A stretch of DNA of 64,000 nucleotides from Epiperipatus broadwayi (GCA_028023455.1 JAQFVV010012531.1:186001-250000), one strand, 5' to 3'; positions 36,250-48,715 are shown, counted from the first letter of the stretch. Notes: generated by a model not told the origin, from the sequence alone. Numbers and translations are program-made.

Positions 36250-37180
36250 GTCCAATATTAACTAGGACATTACATCACTGCTTCATCATCAAATGTCTTC
36301 TCTTATTGGTTGTCAGGCTCCTTAAAATAATCCATTTATCTTATTGATGGGTAGTCTTTTTTCAACTTCAGCCTTAGTGGGCATTGTGTATATTTTTTAA
36401 ACAAATTGGAGCACAATGTAATAAGTCTATTTTAATCTGGTCATTTACACATAACAAAAATTCAGTGCTAATTTGATTGAACTTATATTTGTTCATTTTC
36501 CATTCTTTTCAAAATATCAAAAATCTTCCATACAATACTATAAACAATTTTGACCATTATAAAATATTCGACAACATCAAAATATCTTTTTCAGGTTTTT
36601 TTATTACTATTCTGATCCGTTGTTAGACTATTGACTATTGAATGCTTTATTAATTATGAACAATTCCAAAGGCGAATTCTGTCAATAAATCTAACTATCA
36701 ATTTTAAATAGAATTTTAAATCTCTATAGTCATAAAAAAAATTGCCTTCCTTGTTTTTAACTGCAGTTTTGTTCTTAATTTTTTAACCGTTCCTAATAAC
36801 TTTTATCATAATCTCTCAGTTTTTAGCTATAATTCTTATGTCGTCATTGTATTTAAGGTTGTTGATGTTATTTTTCCAAGAATCCTGAATTCCCATTTGT
36901 TGTGTCGAATTTGGTTATTCATGTTTTATATATAGTACATAAATTGAATAATATGGTAAATAGGCAGTCTTATCTAACACTTGTCAATGTGAACTCAATC
37001 TGTTGTTCACCATAACTTGTTTTAACTGAAATTTTTACTTTCACATATAATTTATAAAATAGTGACATATCTCAATTATTTTCTTAAGAACATTCCTAAA
37101 TATAGCATGGACAACTGAATCAAAATCTCGTTCCAGTTAATATACTATTACTGACTTCTCTTTTTTATGCTATATATAAA
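36250..37180 (-). pseudogene. Decayed LINE RT fragment
   Basis: Minus-strand frames include a segment like the RT region before motif B (SVRQDCLFTILFNL, compare RQGDPLSPLLF), then INNLKYNDDIRIIAKN at about 36,820-36,870, a clear YADD-type catalytic motif C with Ala to Asn. Many stops and frameshifts. It is a different LINE lineage from the 43-kb element, judging by the motif C neighbourhood. Confidence 0.6.
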
Positions 37181-39460
37181 TAATATTATAATTATTTAAT
37201 ACTTAAAATGTCGGGCAAAGTCTAAGCACTGGAAATGTAAGTTTAAGCTTCAATATAGGAATATTTCCGAGCCTATCATTGAATCAAACTATATATAAAG
37301 AGAGAGAGAGAGAGAAAGAAGAGATATAGACACACATAAATCAAGATTAATGAATTGATTAAAAAACTAAAAAAAAAGTAAATAAAATTAAAAGTAAAGT
37401 CAAGTGTATATATTTTTTTAAAAGGCGAATGAAACTCATACTTTAATTCTCATTAAATTTTACACTTGGCTATTTATTATTCAGTCGCTCACAAAAATAT
37501 TAATTACACGAAAATTGTATAGAACAATTAGCTATAGCTCGTTAAACAATAAATTCGTATAGGTTTAGAGAAAAGAATTTTAACTGAGAGATTTACCTAA
37601 TTATATTAATAAAGCAATTAATCAATTTTTCCCCGTTTATTTTTTGACACATAAAATTTTATACATGTGATATATACTCACTTTTGCAAAGCTGTACTTA
37701 ATTAAATTACTTCTAATAACGCAAAGACATTGCTTTAATTTAACAAAGAAAATCAAAAAATATTGTCAATTAATTTTTAATAAATTTGTTATCATTTCTA
37801 ATATTTTCTCTATCGTGTGTGTGTATATATATATAGTAATGATCCTGAGAATTTGGAAATGAGAACACTCATGTTAAGCGTCAATTATAACGATTCTATG
37901 AATTACAACGGTTAATGTTTATTAATCAAAAGATAACTTTTATGGTTTCATATTTAAATCCAAATAACTCAGAGATGATACAAGATTGGAGGAAAATTTA
38001 ATTTAATCGTAAATTATATTAATGATCAGACCTAGCTATATTCATAAAAATATTATAAATCAGCTACTTTTTTAGACCATTAAACCACTTTTAATTAACT
38101 GAAGAGAAATTAGATTTTCTATGGATTAAGAATTTATGTTAGGTTTAAATCAGAATGCCAAAATCTATGGGAGGAGATTCTACGCCATCAGTGTTATTAA
38201 ATTATTACGACTAATTTGGTAGAGTATGAACTCTTATCTCACATGCTATTATAAAATTAATTTATTATTATTTTCATCAAATAATATTAATGCCTGCAAT
38301 TCATTCACATTACATTTTATGATTTATTAACATTCGAATGGTAAGAATTTACAGAAGAGAGGCAGGATGCTAGATTAAGAAATAACACAAAAAATATATA
38401 CATTTATTATGCAATAATATTCATTGATTAAACTGACCCATATTCTTCTAATAAACTTAATCCTATACATTAAGAGATACAAAATATTAAGACACTATTA
38501 CTTTAAATTATAAAAAATAAGTAAATAATAAAGTACATAAATAAAATTATTATACATGTTTGTTTTTACCATCCTTCAGGTACTCACACTTTCAATATTA
38601 AAAGTTGTGTTAAAGTCTCTAGTTACAAATCCTTTTTTTTTTTGTTAAGCTTAACATTTGTCAATTCGTTTTCATTTTCCTTCATTTGTTTTGTTTTTAT
38701 ATTATGGAGTCTATTCCAGTATTTTAGATGCTATAGAATCCATTCTTGAAAATTTAGAAATATTGAGTTTTTCAACTTCTTTAGCTGCTTTACATTTTAA
38801 AAGGATTTAGGTTATGGTCCTTCACCTCTCTAAAGATGCAGGCATTCCATCAGAGAGGGCTTTCATTTAACATGTATATGTGCAGGCACAATTTTAACAT
38901 AGGTTAAACACAACTCAGGAAATAGCAGTTCAAGATTAATTACATATCAGTTTTGAATAGATAATTAATTAGGATTGTCATGTCCAAGATAAATGGTCAC
39001 ACATACCATGAATTCAGCAACATGCCATCAGGATCATTTTACAATACTGAATTTTATTCACAACTTGGCTCCAAAAAAAAATAAAACTTGGAGTTTTTAC
39101 AACCACCTAATGACAACACTAAACAAAGACACACTGAAGACACTGGAGAGGGAGTGAACTTTTAATAAAAAATTTAATTAACTTTTTTCTTGAACTGTTT
39201 ATTGTTCAAAGTATATTTTATTACTTTTTCATTATTTTCTAGTTAGTTTTATTAATTACAATAACAAAAAAATATTTATTAGAGTACAAAATCTTTTTAT
39301 AATCTTGATATTTTTATTGAAATGCTTGAGTCTTTTTTTAATCATATTTTAATTTCAAACTTTGAATAATTTAATTTTAAACTTTGAACTTTGAATTTTA
39401 AATGTAGAGAAAATACAAACAGATTTTAAATCTGTGAACTAAAGAAATCTTTTCTTTTTT
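37181..39460. other. AT-rich DNA with small simple repeats
   Basis: Includes (AG)n at 37,299-37,318, a TG/TA tract at about 37,815-37,836 and a long T run near 38,632. No gene was recognised. Confidence 0.4.
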
Positions 39461-39486
39461 ACTATTATTATTATTATTATTATTAA
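39461..39486 (+). repeat. (ATT)n microsatellite
   Basis: About eight ATT units. Confidence 0.85.
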
Positions 39487-39719
39487 AACTTTTATCCCAA
39501 AAGTAACCAGTGTTTGCCACTCTTGTGGTCCATTGTGCATCTTGATTTACAACTGATACAATACAAATCTGTATTTGTTTGAACATTAGATTGTAACATT
39601 ATCATTTCTGTGCATTTTTAATTTAAGAAAAAAATACTTAAATAAAAATTAGTTTCAATAAAGTAAAAAATAAATAGATAATCAAATGTGCTTGAATTTT
39701 ATGTGAAGTTATGCATCAG

Positions 39720-40130
39720 ATGTAATAGAGCTGGCTATAATTCATGGATCTTGAAATTCAGAGATCACACTCTATTTTATTGCACCAACCATCCAGAGCT
39801 GTTTTTTTGATGAATGCAAATGATCAATCCTGGCCTGCATGTGTTAATGATATAATAGTGGCAAATTCTGGAATTTAGAATTTACAAATCATATCCAGTT
39901 AGGTCACTTTTGGAGGTTTGAACTTCATATACTTAATCCAGAATCTTCACTCTACCATTACACCAAAACATGAAGGATAGTGCTGGTCATCTGCAATTAT
40001 TGCAAAAACAGCCCTTCATGATTTGGTGCAATAGTATAGTGGCATTCCCTGGTTCTCAAATTCCATAGATTACAGTTCAGCTCTGACATTACTTGAACTT
40101 CTTATGAACCCCTGTTAATAAAGTCAGTCC
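39720..40130. repeat. Interspersed repeat with internal inverted copies
   Basis: Two related blocks lie in opposite orientation (about 39,720-39,890 and 39,950-40,120), sharing ATTGCACCAA and CTGTTTTT pieces. Within the second, 39961-39976 and 40013-40028 form a 16-bp stem with one mismatch (CACCAAA...TTTGGTG). Origin unknown; it could be a SINE-like or foldback repeat. Confidence 0.45.
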
Positions 40131-40199
40131 ATTATTTATTTTACTAACAGCACTATTTATTTAGAAAAATATATATTGTGATGTAATAGTGACCATTTT

Positions 40200-41020
40200 T
40201 TCTGATGTATGTAAATTTTTTGATATTTTTTAAATTGACAACTGAAATAGTTATCCAAATCATTATCATTTATAATTTTCAAACATTATCAATTCACTGC
40301 AAGATGATGAACTGACTTTTTTACATATCATTCCAGAAATTTTCTTATCTTTATATTTGACGTATAGTTTCTTGCTCTTACCTTATTTAAGATTTCAATT
40401 ATTTATTTCCTTACATCTGTTTTAGTAACATATTTAGTTCAAATGCATTTCAGTTTTTTAATTCTTATAATAATATCAGTGATATCTGCTTCATTTGTCA
40501 CCTTAGTATTTCACTTTTGATATATTCTTGTTAGTTCAAATATGCAATATTCTCTTATATCACTAAGTGATTTGAAATCTTTGTTTTGTCTTTCTATTAA
40601 GATACCAGATTTCATATTTATAAGTAAACACTGGCAAAACACATTAATTAAAAATTTTCAAATAAATAAGCATATTTTGATTTGTGTTAAATTATTTCTA
40701 TTAAAAACACTCCATCCAAGTTTAGTTTTATGATTAACTGCATATATTTTGCTTTCATTTATATTAAAATTCTGTATTTATAGTTTTTAACTTTCTCTAA
40801 TTCATGTATTATCAATGTTTAGTTTCTTAGTCTGTGAAAAGTCACTGGTTATTGCTTTAGTCTTTTCAGCATTTAATTTTAGACTTATTTCCCATCTGAT
40901 AACTCCTGCAACATTTCTTAAGTTCTGAAGCATTATTTATAAAAATAAGCACATCATCTGAAAAATCTAGATGGCTGATTTAATCTATATTTATTTGTAT
41001 TATCATTATTGTATTGACCA
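40200..41020 (-). pseudogene. Decayed LINE RT fragment, same family as the 43-kb LINE
   Basis: On the minus strand HLDFSDDVLIFINNASEL (about 40,925-40,977) matches the motif C neighbourhood of the 43.3-47.6 kb LINE, with both catalytic Asp retained. It is followed by LNLDGVF and CVLPVFTYKYEIWYLNRK, corresponding to the post-RT region. Multiple stops and frameshifts. Old 5'-truncated copy. Confidence 0.7.
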
Positions 41021-41029
41021 ACCAATACA

Positions 41030-42250
41030 TATGATTGGTCATCTTAATGGCAGAGTATATCAAGCTATGCAGGGAAAGCATCTATAAACTAATATAAAAC
41101 ATTGAAAAGTTATTAATTGGCAAAAAATAACCACTTTTTTTACAAATATAGATACACATTACCAAAACATACATTTCTTTTAAGAAATGTGTTTCTGAAT
41201 TCATTTAAAATATACTGAATCTTTAATAGTGAGTGTGGTATTTTGAATCGTAATTTGAATATGAAACTTTATACATAATATTAAGCTTAATTAAAGACAA
41301 AAAATGTATAACTGAATTACAAAAGTGATATAGTGACTTTTAGTCACTTTAAATATTTTTAATGTAAGAAAAGTAATGTATTACTCTGATAAAAATGATA
41401 TCATAATTAAAGCATTGGGTTGGATTCTTTATAAGACAATGGTTGGTTACATTTTGAGAAATGAAAGCAAGGCCAGATTTCAATCTTAGCACTCACACCC
41501 AAATAAAATTAAAAGAAAACAATAACCAAAATGAAACAATTTTTTTCTTATTTAAGTTTTAATCTTTATGACACCCTTAATGTATGTATAATATGTCTAA
41601 TTAAAATAATTGAATCAACATTTATCTTTAACTAATGCTGGCCGTAATGTGCCTAATTTTTTGCATGCCAGATGACTACCTATTGTGTCTATAGTTTGTA
41701 CTAGCCCTGAATGGAGAGAATATTTGATCAAATTTTAAATACTAATATAAATCAGGTAATTGTACAATACATTCATCTTGACAATGTGATTCTAAGATGC
41801 AGATACTATTAAGGTTTAAAAAACATCAGACAGTATACACAAACCTTGCTCTATGATATATGTGAAAACCTTATCCTATGATATATGTGATTTTAAAATA
41901 GAGCACAATTTTAGATTGATTAAGGATATAATGAAACACACAAAAGAAAAATATCTGCAATATTCAAAATGCAATTTTAAAACAACACATATGAATAGTT
42001 TAAAAGATTATCAGTAATATATCATGACAATTTCCAATATTTGATATCCTGTTTATTTTAATAAACTGCATTAATAGGAGATTAATTGACACAACTTCAT
42101 GGGTTTATATTTTCTTTAAAATTTCTATAATTTTGAAATAATATAACATTACCATGCATATAACATCATAATACTTTTTGAGCCTCTATACAAAACTTCG
42201 GCTTTTTTTAATACTTATAATAAATACCTTAATCCTTTTTAATATATATA
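41030..42250. other. AT-rich DNA without recognised genes
   Basis: No supported feature apart from a short tandem echo of CYTATGATATATGTGA around 41,850-41,893. Confidence 0.4.
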
Positions 42251-42252
42251 TA

Positions 42253-43284
42253 CACCTGGGTCTCGTTTTACGTGATAGATAGGTTCCTCAGAAAAAGCGC
42301 AAACGAAATCGCGCAAAAATAGACATAACTTACATTGAAAAGGGGGGGTGCGGTCTGTGATTTGTCAAAATTCGCGTAAAAGCAAAGCACTAACGTAAAA
42401 TTACTTTAAAATTCGCGCAAAAAAAAAAATAAGGAAATAAAATATGACTAATAAAAAATTTCAAATTTGAAAAAAATTGATACACTATAATATTTAATTT
42501 TATTCAAAATAATATATTTTTATGCACAATTTACAGTACAGTAATTTACATTTTTTTATACACGTTTTAATTATTATCTCTATTTGCCGAAAAACACATT
42601 CGTTTGCAAACTGGTCAATGGTTTTCTGGTGACAACGTAATTAGTAATTAATTTTTGAGACGATGATTTTATTAATTGTTATGAAACTAACAACTAAAAA
42701 TTAAATTCTTATTTTTGTCTTTAATTTTTTAATTTTCAATTCAGTTTAAAAATCAAATTTCACATCACATTAATTTCAAGTCACCGTAAGTAATTTTTAA
42801 ATTGTTAATTACAATTAAAAATCAGATTTTAATTTTTAATTGTCAAATTTAATTGTGCCCACTGCTATTACTCACCTTTTAAAAATAAACTTGTGGACAC
42901 TAAATGATTAATAATTGATTATGTTCTTTTTTAAAAAGCAAAAACAGAATGTGATTTAAAATGCAAAATTGACACTCACAATGTTTGAACAAATTTACAT
43001 TATAATCTTGTAAAATTTAATGTGTGTATACATAAAATGTGGAAATCATGATTTTAATTTCATTATTGCATAAGATCTTACTATTATAAAGCACTGAAAA
43101 TATTGAAATTACTAAGATGAAAGTCGAATTCCAATAATGTGCTATTACTTTCAATATAACGTAAGTGCGCAAAATTTATTATTTAAAGTAATAGTGCATT
43201 ATCGGAGTTCTACTTCCGGTGAAACATGAATCGCATAACTTCAAAATCGTGTTAAATAAGTTCACATAAAAAGAGACCCAGGTG
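42253..43284 (+). mobile_element. TA-flanked DNA transposon (MITE), copy 2
   Basis: A 1,032-bp element with CACCTGGGTCTC termini in inverted orientation, flanked by TA on both sides within a TATATA target. Same family as 8089-8956 in opposite orientation. No transposase frame. Tc1/mariner superfamily by target site; the GTTTTACGYG subterminal style recalls pogo/Tigger-type termini, which is inference only. Confidence 0.8.
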
Positions 43285-43374
43285 TATATATATATAGACT
43301 TAGGTTGGTGGCCGAAGGCAGATGGTGCTAAGAATCCCCTGATTGCAGACCCAGGCTGCCATTTGATGATGACT

Positions 43375-44818
43375 TTTTTAGGTACTTACAACTGCAGATC
43401 ATTTTCAAATGAAGTAAGATCGCAACAATTATATGGGACATTATTAGACTTTATGAAGTTAGAAGAAAAGATGAAGAGACAAATGATTTAAAAAGTGGAC
43501 ATGTATTCTATTATAAAGGCACAAATATTGGAAATACAAGTGGAGTAGGATTCATTGTAAATAAAAAGTGAAAGAACAACATTGTGGAGGTTGATAGTGT
43601 ATCAGACAGAGTGGCAAGGTTAGTTATACAACTTAATAGCAGATACCAAATGCAGATAATTCAGGTTTATGCTCCAACAAGTACTCATAGTGATAAAGTA
43701 GTAGAAGATTTTTATATGGATGTAGAAAATGCTTTTGATCAGAGTAAACAACATTTTAAAATTTTTATGGGAGACTTTAATTCTAGAATTGGTAAACAAA
43801 TGAAAGATGAAAGTGCTGTAGGTAATTTTGGTTATGGTAATAAAAATGAGAGAGGACATAGACTTGTGGAGTTTGCAGAAAAAGAAAAACTTTATATTAT
43901 GATTTTTTTTTTTTTTTTTGAGAAAAATGTTGAAAGGAAATGGACATGAAAGCATCCAAATGAATGTACAGAAGAATTGGATTATATTTTGATTAACAGA
44001 AAATACATATTTCAAGATTGTAATGTTATTAATAAATTTAACACAGGAAATGATAATGTATTAATAAGATGTAAGATATGTGTTAATGCAAAACTAGAGA
44101 GCCAAAAATTATTAAGAAAAACAATATTTACAGTTGATATTCCTAATCTTCAGAAACACTATAATGAATTTAAATTAGAACTTACAAATCGGTTTCAATT
44201 ATTAGTAGATTTTGAACATGTTTCAGATTTGAATAAAATTAATATGAAAATAACTGATACACTTTTAAAAACTGCAACAAAGATAGCTGATAGAAAAAAT
44301 CAGCAATTGACCAATAAAATTTCTACTGAGATTATAGAATTTATGAAGAAAAAAAGGAATATGAATATATTTAAAAATGATGCATTAAAAATGATTAAAT
44401 ATCTTGAATTTTATAAAATGGTGTGGAAAAGAGTTGAAAATGATATAAGAAAGTATAACTGTGAACTAGCAAGGAAAACTGTAGTAGAGAATAAATGTCT
44501 GAAGAGTATAAAACAACATTTTGATATTGATAGAAAATTTATATCTGGAATAAGAAAAAAAGATGGAATTATTACTAAAAAGAGAGATGACATCATGAAA
44601 TGGGTAGAAGACTTTTATCAAGAATTATATAAGTGGTTTTAGTATAGTAGATCATATCCAGGTATTGAGAGAAGTTATAAAAAGAACAAATGAATATGAG
44701 TTGTCATTATGCTTTGGATTTGTAGATTATAAAAACGAATTTGATTCTATAAACATTTTTTCAGTGATTAAAGTATTGGATCATCAAGGTATAAATCCAG
44801 GATATTGTCATATTTTAA
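43375..44818 (+). pseudogene. LINE endonuclease and start of RT
   Basis: Endonuclease pieces: GTYNCRSFSNEVR at the start, an IQVYAPTS segment, the catalytic FMGDFNSRIGK, and LDYILINRKYIFQDC. The final catalytic SDH is replaced by NDN (in TGNDNVLIRCKI). The frame is shifted near 43,490 and around a 17-T run at 43,903. A helical linker follows to WVEDFYQELY at about 44,630. The sequence then jumps directly to HIQVLREVIKRTNEYELSLC and FVDYKNEFDS (RT motif A, Lys-Ala-Phe-Asp altered). The intervening RT segment is deleted. Confidence 0.75.
44815..44818. repeat. TTAA target duplication, left
   Basis: Precedes the inserted element; its partner is at 46664-46667. Removing the insert and one TTAA restores the LINE frame (CHILK|NIYKNAT). 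Confidence 0.65.
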
Positions 44819-45327
44819 AGGGTAATAGTATGAAAACTGAACCCATCACTTGATGGTGTCATTTCTCACAAAACACACATCAATATACCATTTTAGTGAT
44901 CTTAATTTATGGCAGACACTATAATAGGTGTTTTTTAGCCGTAACAGGCCACCCTCACCTGAGGGCGATGAATTCTACAATTATGTAACAAAATACTATG
45001 TCCATTACATTGCGGCAGTATTCATCAAGTGAGCACTCTTGAACTCTCGCTATGGTCTGATTTAATGGTGGCCATATTTGAAAGAGCCGAACCTCTGCAA
45101 AAATTCATTGTCAGAAGTTTTTTAGAAAACATAGTGAAATTTGTATTCCATATTAAGAATTGCATGTAATCACAAACACTTCCTTATGTTTTTGAACTGC
45201 ACACAACTTGAAAAGGTTCTTCTTTTCAGCAGAGTTGTTTCCGATTTCACATGCAAATGCCCATTTACCTGTAAATCCAAGTGAGAACTGTGAGGGAAGT
45301 TGGTTCAATGGCTCCAAAATCCCGTTA

Positions 45328-45414
45328 CTTACAGCTTTGAGGCTTCCCTGTTATTTTATTTCCGTGTTACTTTTCTTACAGCTTTGAGGCTTCCCTGTTA
45401 TTTTATTTGCGTGT
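45328..45414 (+). repeat. 47-bp tandem pair inside the TTAA element
   Basis: CTTACAGCTTTGAGGCTTCC followed by CTGTTATTTTATTT and CGTG occurs twice, starting at 45328 and 45375. Confidence 0.85.
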
Positions 45415-45779
45415 CATTCTTGGCTTTTTTTTTATGCCCATGAAAATGGTGTTGTTGTTTTTTTTTTGTTACTTGTTTTCCAAAGTTTTGTTTATTTTTG
45501 ATTCAATAAATTATTCTATGGGAAGCTGTTGTTTTTTGTTGTTCTCATGATTAGAAAGTAGGTAGGTAATATTTGATAAGTTTCATTAACAGTTAATTAG
45601 AGTAGATAATATTTTATTATACCAAAATAAAAAAAGAAGTGTTTAAGAATTTATTGAAAAGGCCCACCCAAAAAATATTTATATAAAATAATAATAAAGA
45701 ACTGTGCAGTAACATAATAAAATGTTCGAAAAGAAAATCCAAAAAGAAGTCGATAATTAAAAATAAAAACAAACCTTCC

Positions 45780-46590
45780 CGACCCACCCACCCCACCTCA
45801 CCTCCGCCGGTTTAAAGAAAAGTGTTCTTTAAAAACGAACTGTTTGTCTTTTTTAAAATTAAAGGCCCAAAAAATTAAGGAAGAACTTTTTGCTATCATA
45901 TAATATAGCTTTCTGTAGTGTAAAGATTTGAAACAAAAAATAGAATAGCCTCGTAATAAATTAACAAAAAAAAAAAAAAGACAACAATTCAAAATCAAAA
46001 CAGCCCCTCTCCCCTCCACCCTCTAAATAACCAAGTGTTTGTTTATTCAAAAGTACCGACTTGTTGAAGTCTTTCAGCAAATCAAAACATTAACCAAAAA
46101 AAAAAAAAGATAAGTTTAAAGTAAACAATCAACCCCCCCCCCTCCACCATCTAAAAACAACAAAGTCTTTGTTACTGTATTATTGTGTAAACAAATCGAT
46201 GAAGCGTTAATCGATAATTTCAAAGCAAACCAACACTTCTCTAACATCATCTAAAAACAAAGTGTTTGCTTCTTTAAAAAACGAACCAAAAAAATAAATA
46301 AATAAAACAGGGTGAAAAAAACTTTGGTGTACCGTAAGTAATATTACGTAAAGAAACTGATGGACAATAAGTTGATCATTTAAAAACAAACCATGTAAAA
46401 ACAAAGTATTTATTTATTAAAAAATGAAAAAAAACCGGGTGGAATAAAAAAAAACTTTGGTGGTTTACCGTAATATTATGTAAACCAAACACACAGGCCC
46501 ATGACGAAAAAAAATTAAAAACCGGTTGAAAAAAAAACAAAAGAAAACTTTTACCGTAATATTATGTAAACAAACAGGCGGCCCATGAAT
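45780..46590 (+). repeat. Degenerate ~85-bp tandem repeats inside the TTAA element
   Basis: Recurrent blocks are AAAAACCGG, a long A run, AACTTT, TACCGTAATATTATGTAAAC and AGGCCCATGA. The clearest units start around 46,307, 46,428 and 46,519. Earlier, more diverged units carry C-rich CCCCTCCACC followed by AAGTGTTTGTT. Confidence 0.6.
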
Positions 46591-46663
46591 AGGTATATTG
46601 ATGTGCATTGGGCGAAAAAGAACGTCATCAAATGGTAGGGTACAGTATTCATACTATTACCAT

Positions 46664-47624
46664 TTAAAGAATATTTATAAAAATGCAACAGCAACAATTA
46701 GATTACATAATATTAGGAAAGTCAACATTGAGAAGGGTGTAAGACAGGGTGACTCCATATCTTCAAAACTTTTTATAGCTGTGCTGCAAAAAGTATTTTG
46801 TGGATTAAAATGGGAAGCTAAATGAGTGAAAGTTAATTAATGGAGATTATTTAAGTCATTTAGATTTTGCACATGATGTAGTTGTTTTTTCAAATAATGC
46901 TTCAGAGCTGCAGGAAATGTTGCAGGATGTATCACATGAAAGTAGGACTAAAGATAAATGTTAAAAAGACTAAAGTAATGTTTAATGGATTTTCAAAATA
47001 TGAAAATAAAGATTGATTATGATGAGTTAGAAAAAGTTAGCAGTTACAAATACCTTGGTCAGATTATTAATACAGATGGAAACATAATGGATGAAATTAG
47101 TCATAGAATTAAACTTGGTTGGAATGCTTTTGGTAGAAATAACATGATACTAAAAAGAATTATGCATATGTGTTTGAAAAGAAAGGTTTTTTAATAATTG
47201 TGTTTTACCAGTTCTTACTTATGGATCTGAAACTTGGACACTTAATAGAAGAGCAGTACAGAGACTTCAGACCCCTTGAGAAGTATGGAGGGATGCATAT
47301 TGGGAATAAGAAGAAGAGATCGAAAATGCAATATATGGGTAAGAGAACAAACAAGTATTACTGACCTCATTGAAAAAAATTAAAAAACTGAAGTGGAGTT
47401 GGGCTGAACATATTGCTAGAAGATATGATAATAGATGGACAATTGAAATCTTAAACTGGATTTCAAGAAATTGTAAAAGACTCAGAAAGCGACCACATGT
47501 GAGATGGATAAATGAAATAAGAAAGTGTACAGGCATGATGTGGAGAAGAGAAGCTAAAGATCGGAGAAGATGGATTGAACTTGGAAAGACCTTCATCCTG
47601 CAGTGGATTTATAATGGTTGATGG
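46664..47624 (+). pseudogene. LINE RT C-terminal half
   Basis: Resumes exactly where the left half stopped, with NIYKNATATIRLH, then VRQGDSISSKLF (RT motif B region). Next is DFAHDVVVFSNNASELQEML, where the first Asp of YADD/FADD is His. It continues with SYKYLGQIINTDG, LTYGSETWTLN-type sequence around 47,215, a HIARRYDNRWT block and WIELGKTFILQW near the end. Frames shift several times. The loss of the catalytic Asp confirms it is inactive. Confidence 0.75.
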
Positions 47625-47650
47625 TGATGATGATAATGATAGACTTAGTG

Positions 47651-47699
47651 AATTTCACCTGGCTTTACATTTATTCAATATTAAAATATTATTTATCAT
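47651..47699 (+). repeat. 49-bp direct repeat, copy 1
   Basis: AATTTCACCTGGCTTTACAT followed by TTATTCAATATTAAAATATT. Recurs at 49118-49166 with three differences. The pair brackets the LINE C-terminal fragments. Confidence 0.75.
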
Positions 47700-47989
47700 A
47701 CATATATAATACATATAATGTATTTTGTATAGAGGTTTAGAAATTATTGTAATATCTCTACTCTATAAAATTAATATCATTTCTCTAAAAATGAATTTAC
47801 ATTAAAATATGTTGGTTCATTTAAGTTTTCTCTCTGGTTGTTATTGTTCTCGATAACTCTAAATAAAAAGATTTAAAATACAATTTTAAAACGGTTCATT
47901 TTCTTGCTGTAAAAAGTTATTGAACATGGCAGCTAGAGGACAGTTTGATAATTATTTAAATAGCTAGAACAATAGCCAAAATAATATTT

Positions 47990-48715
47990 AATTGGGTTAT
48001 GAATAAAGGGCAGGCAACAAGATGGGTGAGAAAGAAAATGTGATTTGGAGAAGATTTGGATAAAGAATTTATGTCAGTATATTTATACAAAAGATGGGAT
48101 GATTGTGTTAGGAGATTGTTGAGTGTTATAGTGTTAAGGAATGGGATAGAAGAATAAATTCATTAATAAAGAATAGGGAGTTGAAGAACTATTATGGAGA
48201 GTAAAAAAAGTTTAAATATTTATAGAAGTAAACAGAATATTGGGTGCAAGTTAATTTATGATAATAGCAAGGAAAATAGTTTACTGTTTAAGGCTTGAAT
48301 GGAATCTTTAGCAACAAGGGAATATATATATAAGTGGGAAAATGTGGGTGATTTAGTCTGCAAGTTATGTAAGGAAAGCATAGAAAATATTAGGCATCTG
48401 TTAGTTGAATGTAAATGCCTGAAATCAGAAAGTGAACAAATAATGAAGTTGTGGAAAAATAAATAAAACCAGAGTGATTATACAGAAAGTGGGTTATTGT
48501 TTTTTATGCTGTTTTTGGTGAAAAATAAGGGGGATTTAGATATAAAGACCATAGAGTTGACAAAGATTATGTTGTGGAAATGAGATGGAGCAGGATAGAA
48601 AAGAATATGGAAAAACTTAGGTTGGGGAATGGAAACGGAAGTTAAAGTTGCTAACAGTTTTCTCTGGACATAGTTGCTGAGAAATTCCTGACTCTGTAGA
48701 ATGAGAAGTCACAGT
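47990..48715 (+). pseudogene. LINE C-terminal fragment with zinc motif, copy 1
   Basis: Plus-strand frames give SLATREY-type sequence, then LVCKLCKESIENIRHLLVEC (C-x2-C-x8-H-x4-C), SDYTESG and KGDLDIKTIELTKIMLWK. It matches the minus-strand fragment at 28,720-29,225. Upstream sequence to about 47,990 seems to belong to the same ORF but is frameshifted. It ends with the family's non-coding tail (GAAGTCACAGTGCATCACAT). Confidence 0.65.

Larger units (their letters stand above)
44819..46663. mobile_element. TTAA-flanked non-autonomous DNA transposon in the LINE
   Basis: A 1,845-bp insert with imperfect inverted terminal repeats of about 71 bp (44819-44889 and 46592-46663). The ends are AGGGTAATAGTATG and, reversed, ATGGTAATAGTATG, and the inner edge is CACATCAATATACC on both sides. 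TTAA flanks indicate a Kolobok- or piggyBac-like integration mode. No transposase frame is visible. The right half consists of degenerate tandem units; a separate 47-bp tandem pair is at 45,328-45,414. Confidence 0.7.
43295..47640 (+). mobile_element. Non-LTR retrotransposon (RTE-like LINE), interrupted
   Basis: A LINE with an apurinic-type endonuclease followed by RT, of the sort often annotated in invertebrates as craniofacial development protein 2-like. It starts just after the TATATA edge of the neighbouring MITE and ends in a GATGATGAT-type tail at about 47,618-47,640, as is usual for RTE-like elements. An internal deletion removes the RT fingers near 44,638, and a 1.85-kb insertion splits it at 44,818/46,664. 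Several frameshifts make it dead. Confidence 0.75.

Noticed and set aside
43620-44015. 131-codon minus-strand ORF
   Set aside because: Antisense shadow of the LINE endonuclease, extended by the poly-T/poly-A run.
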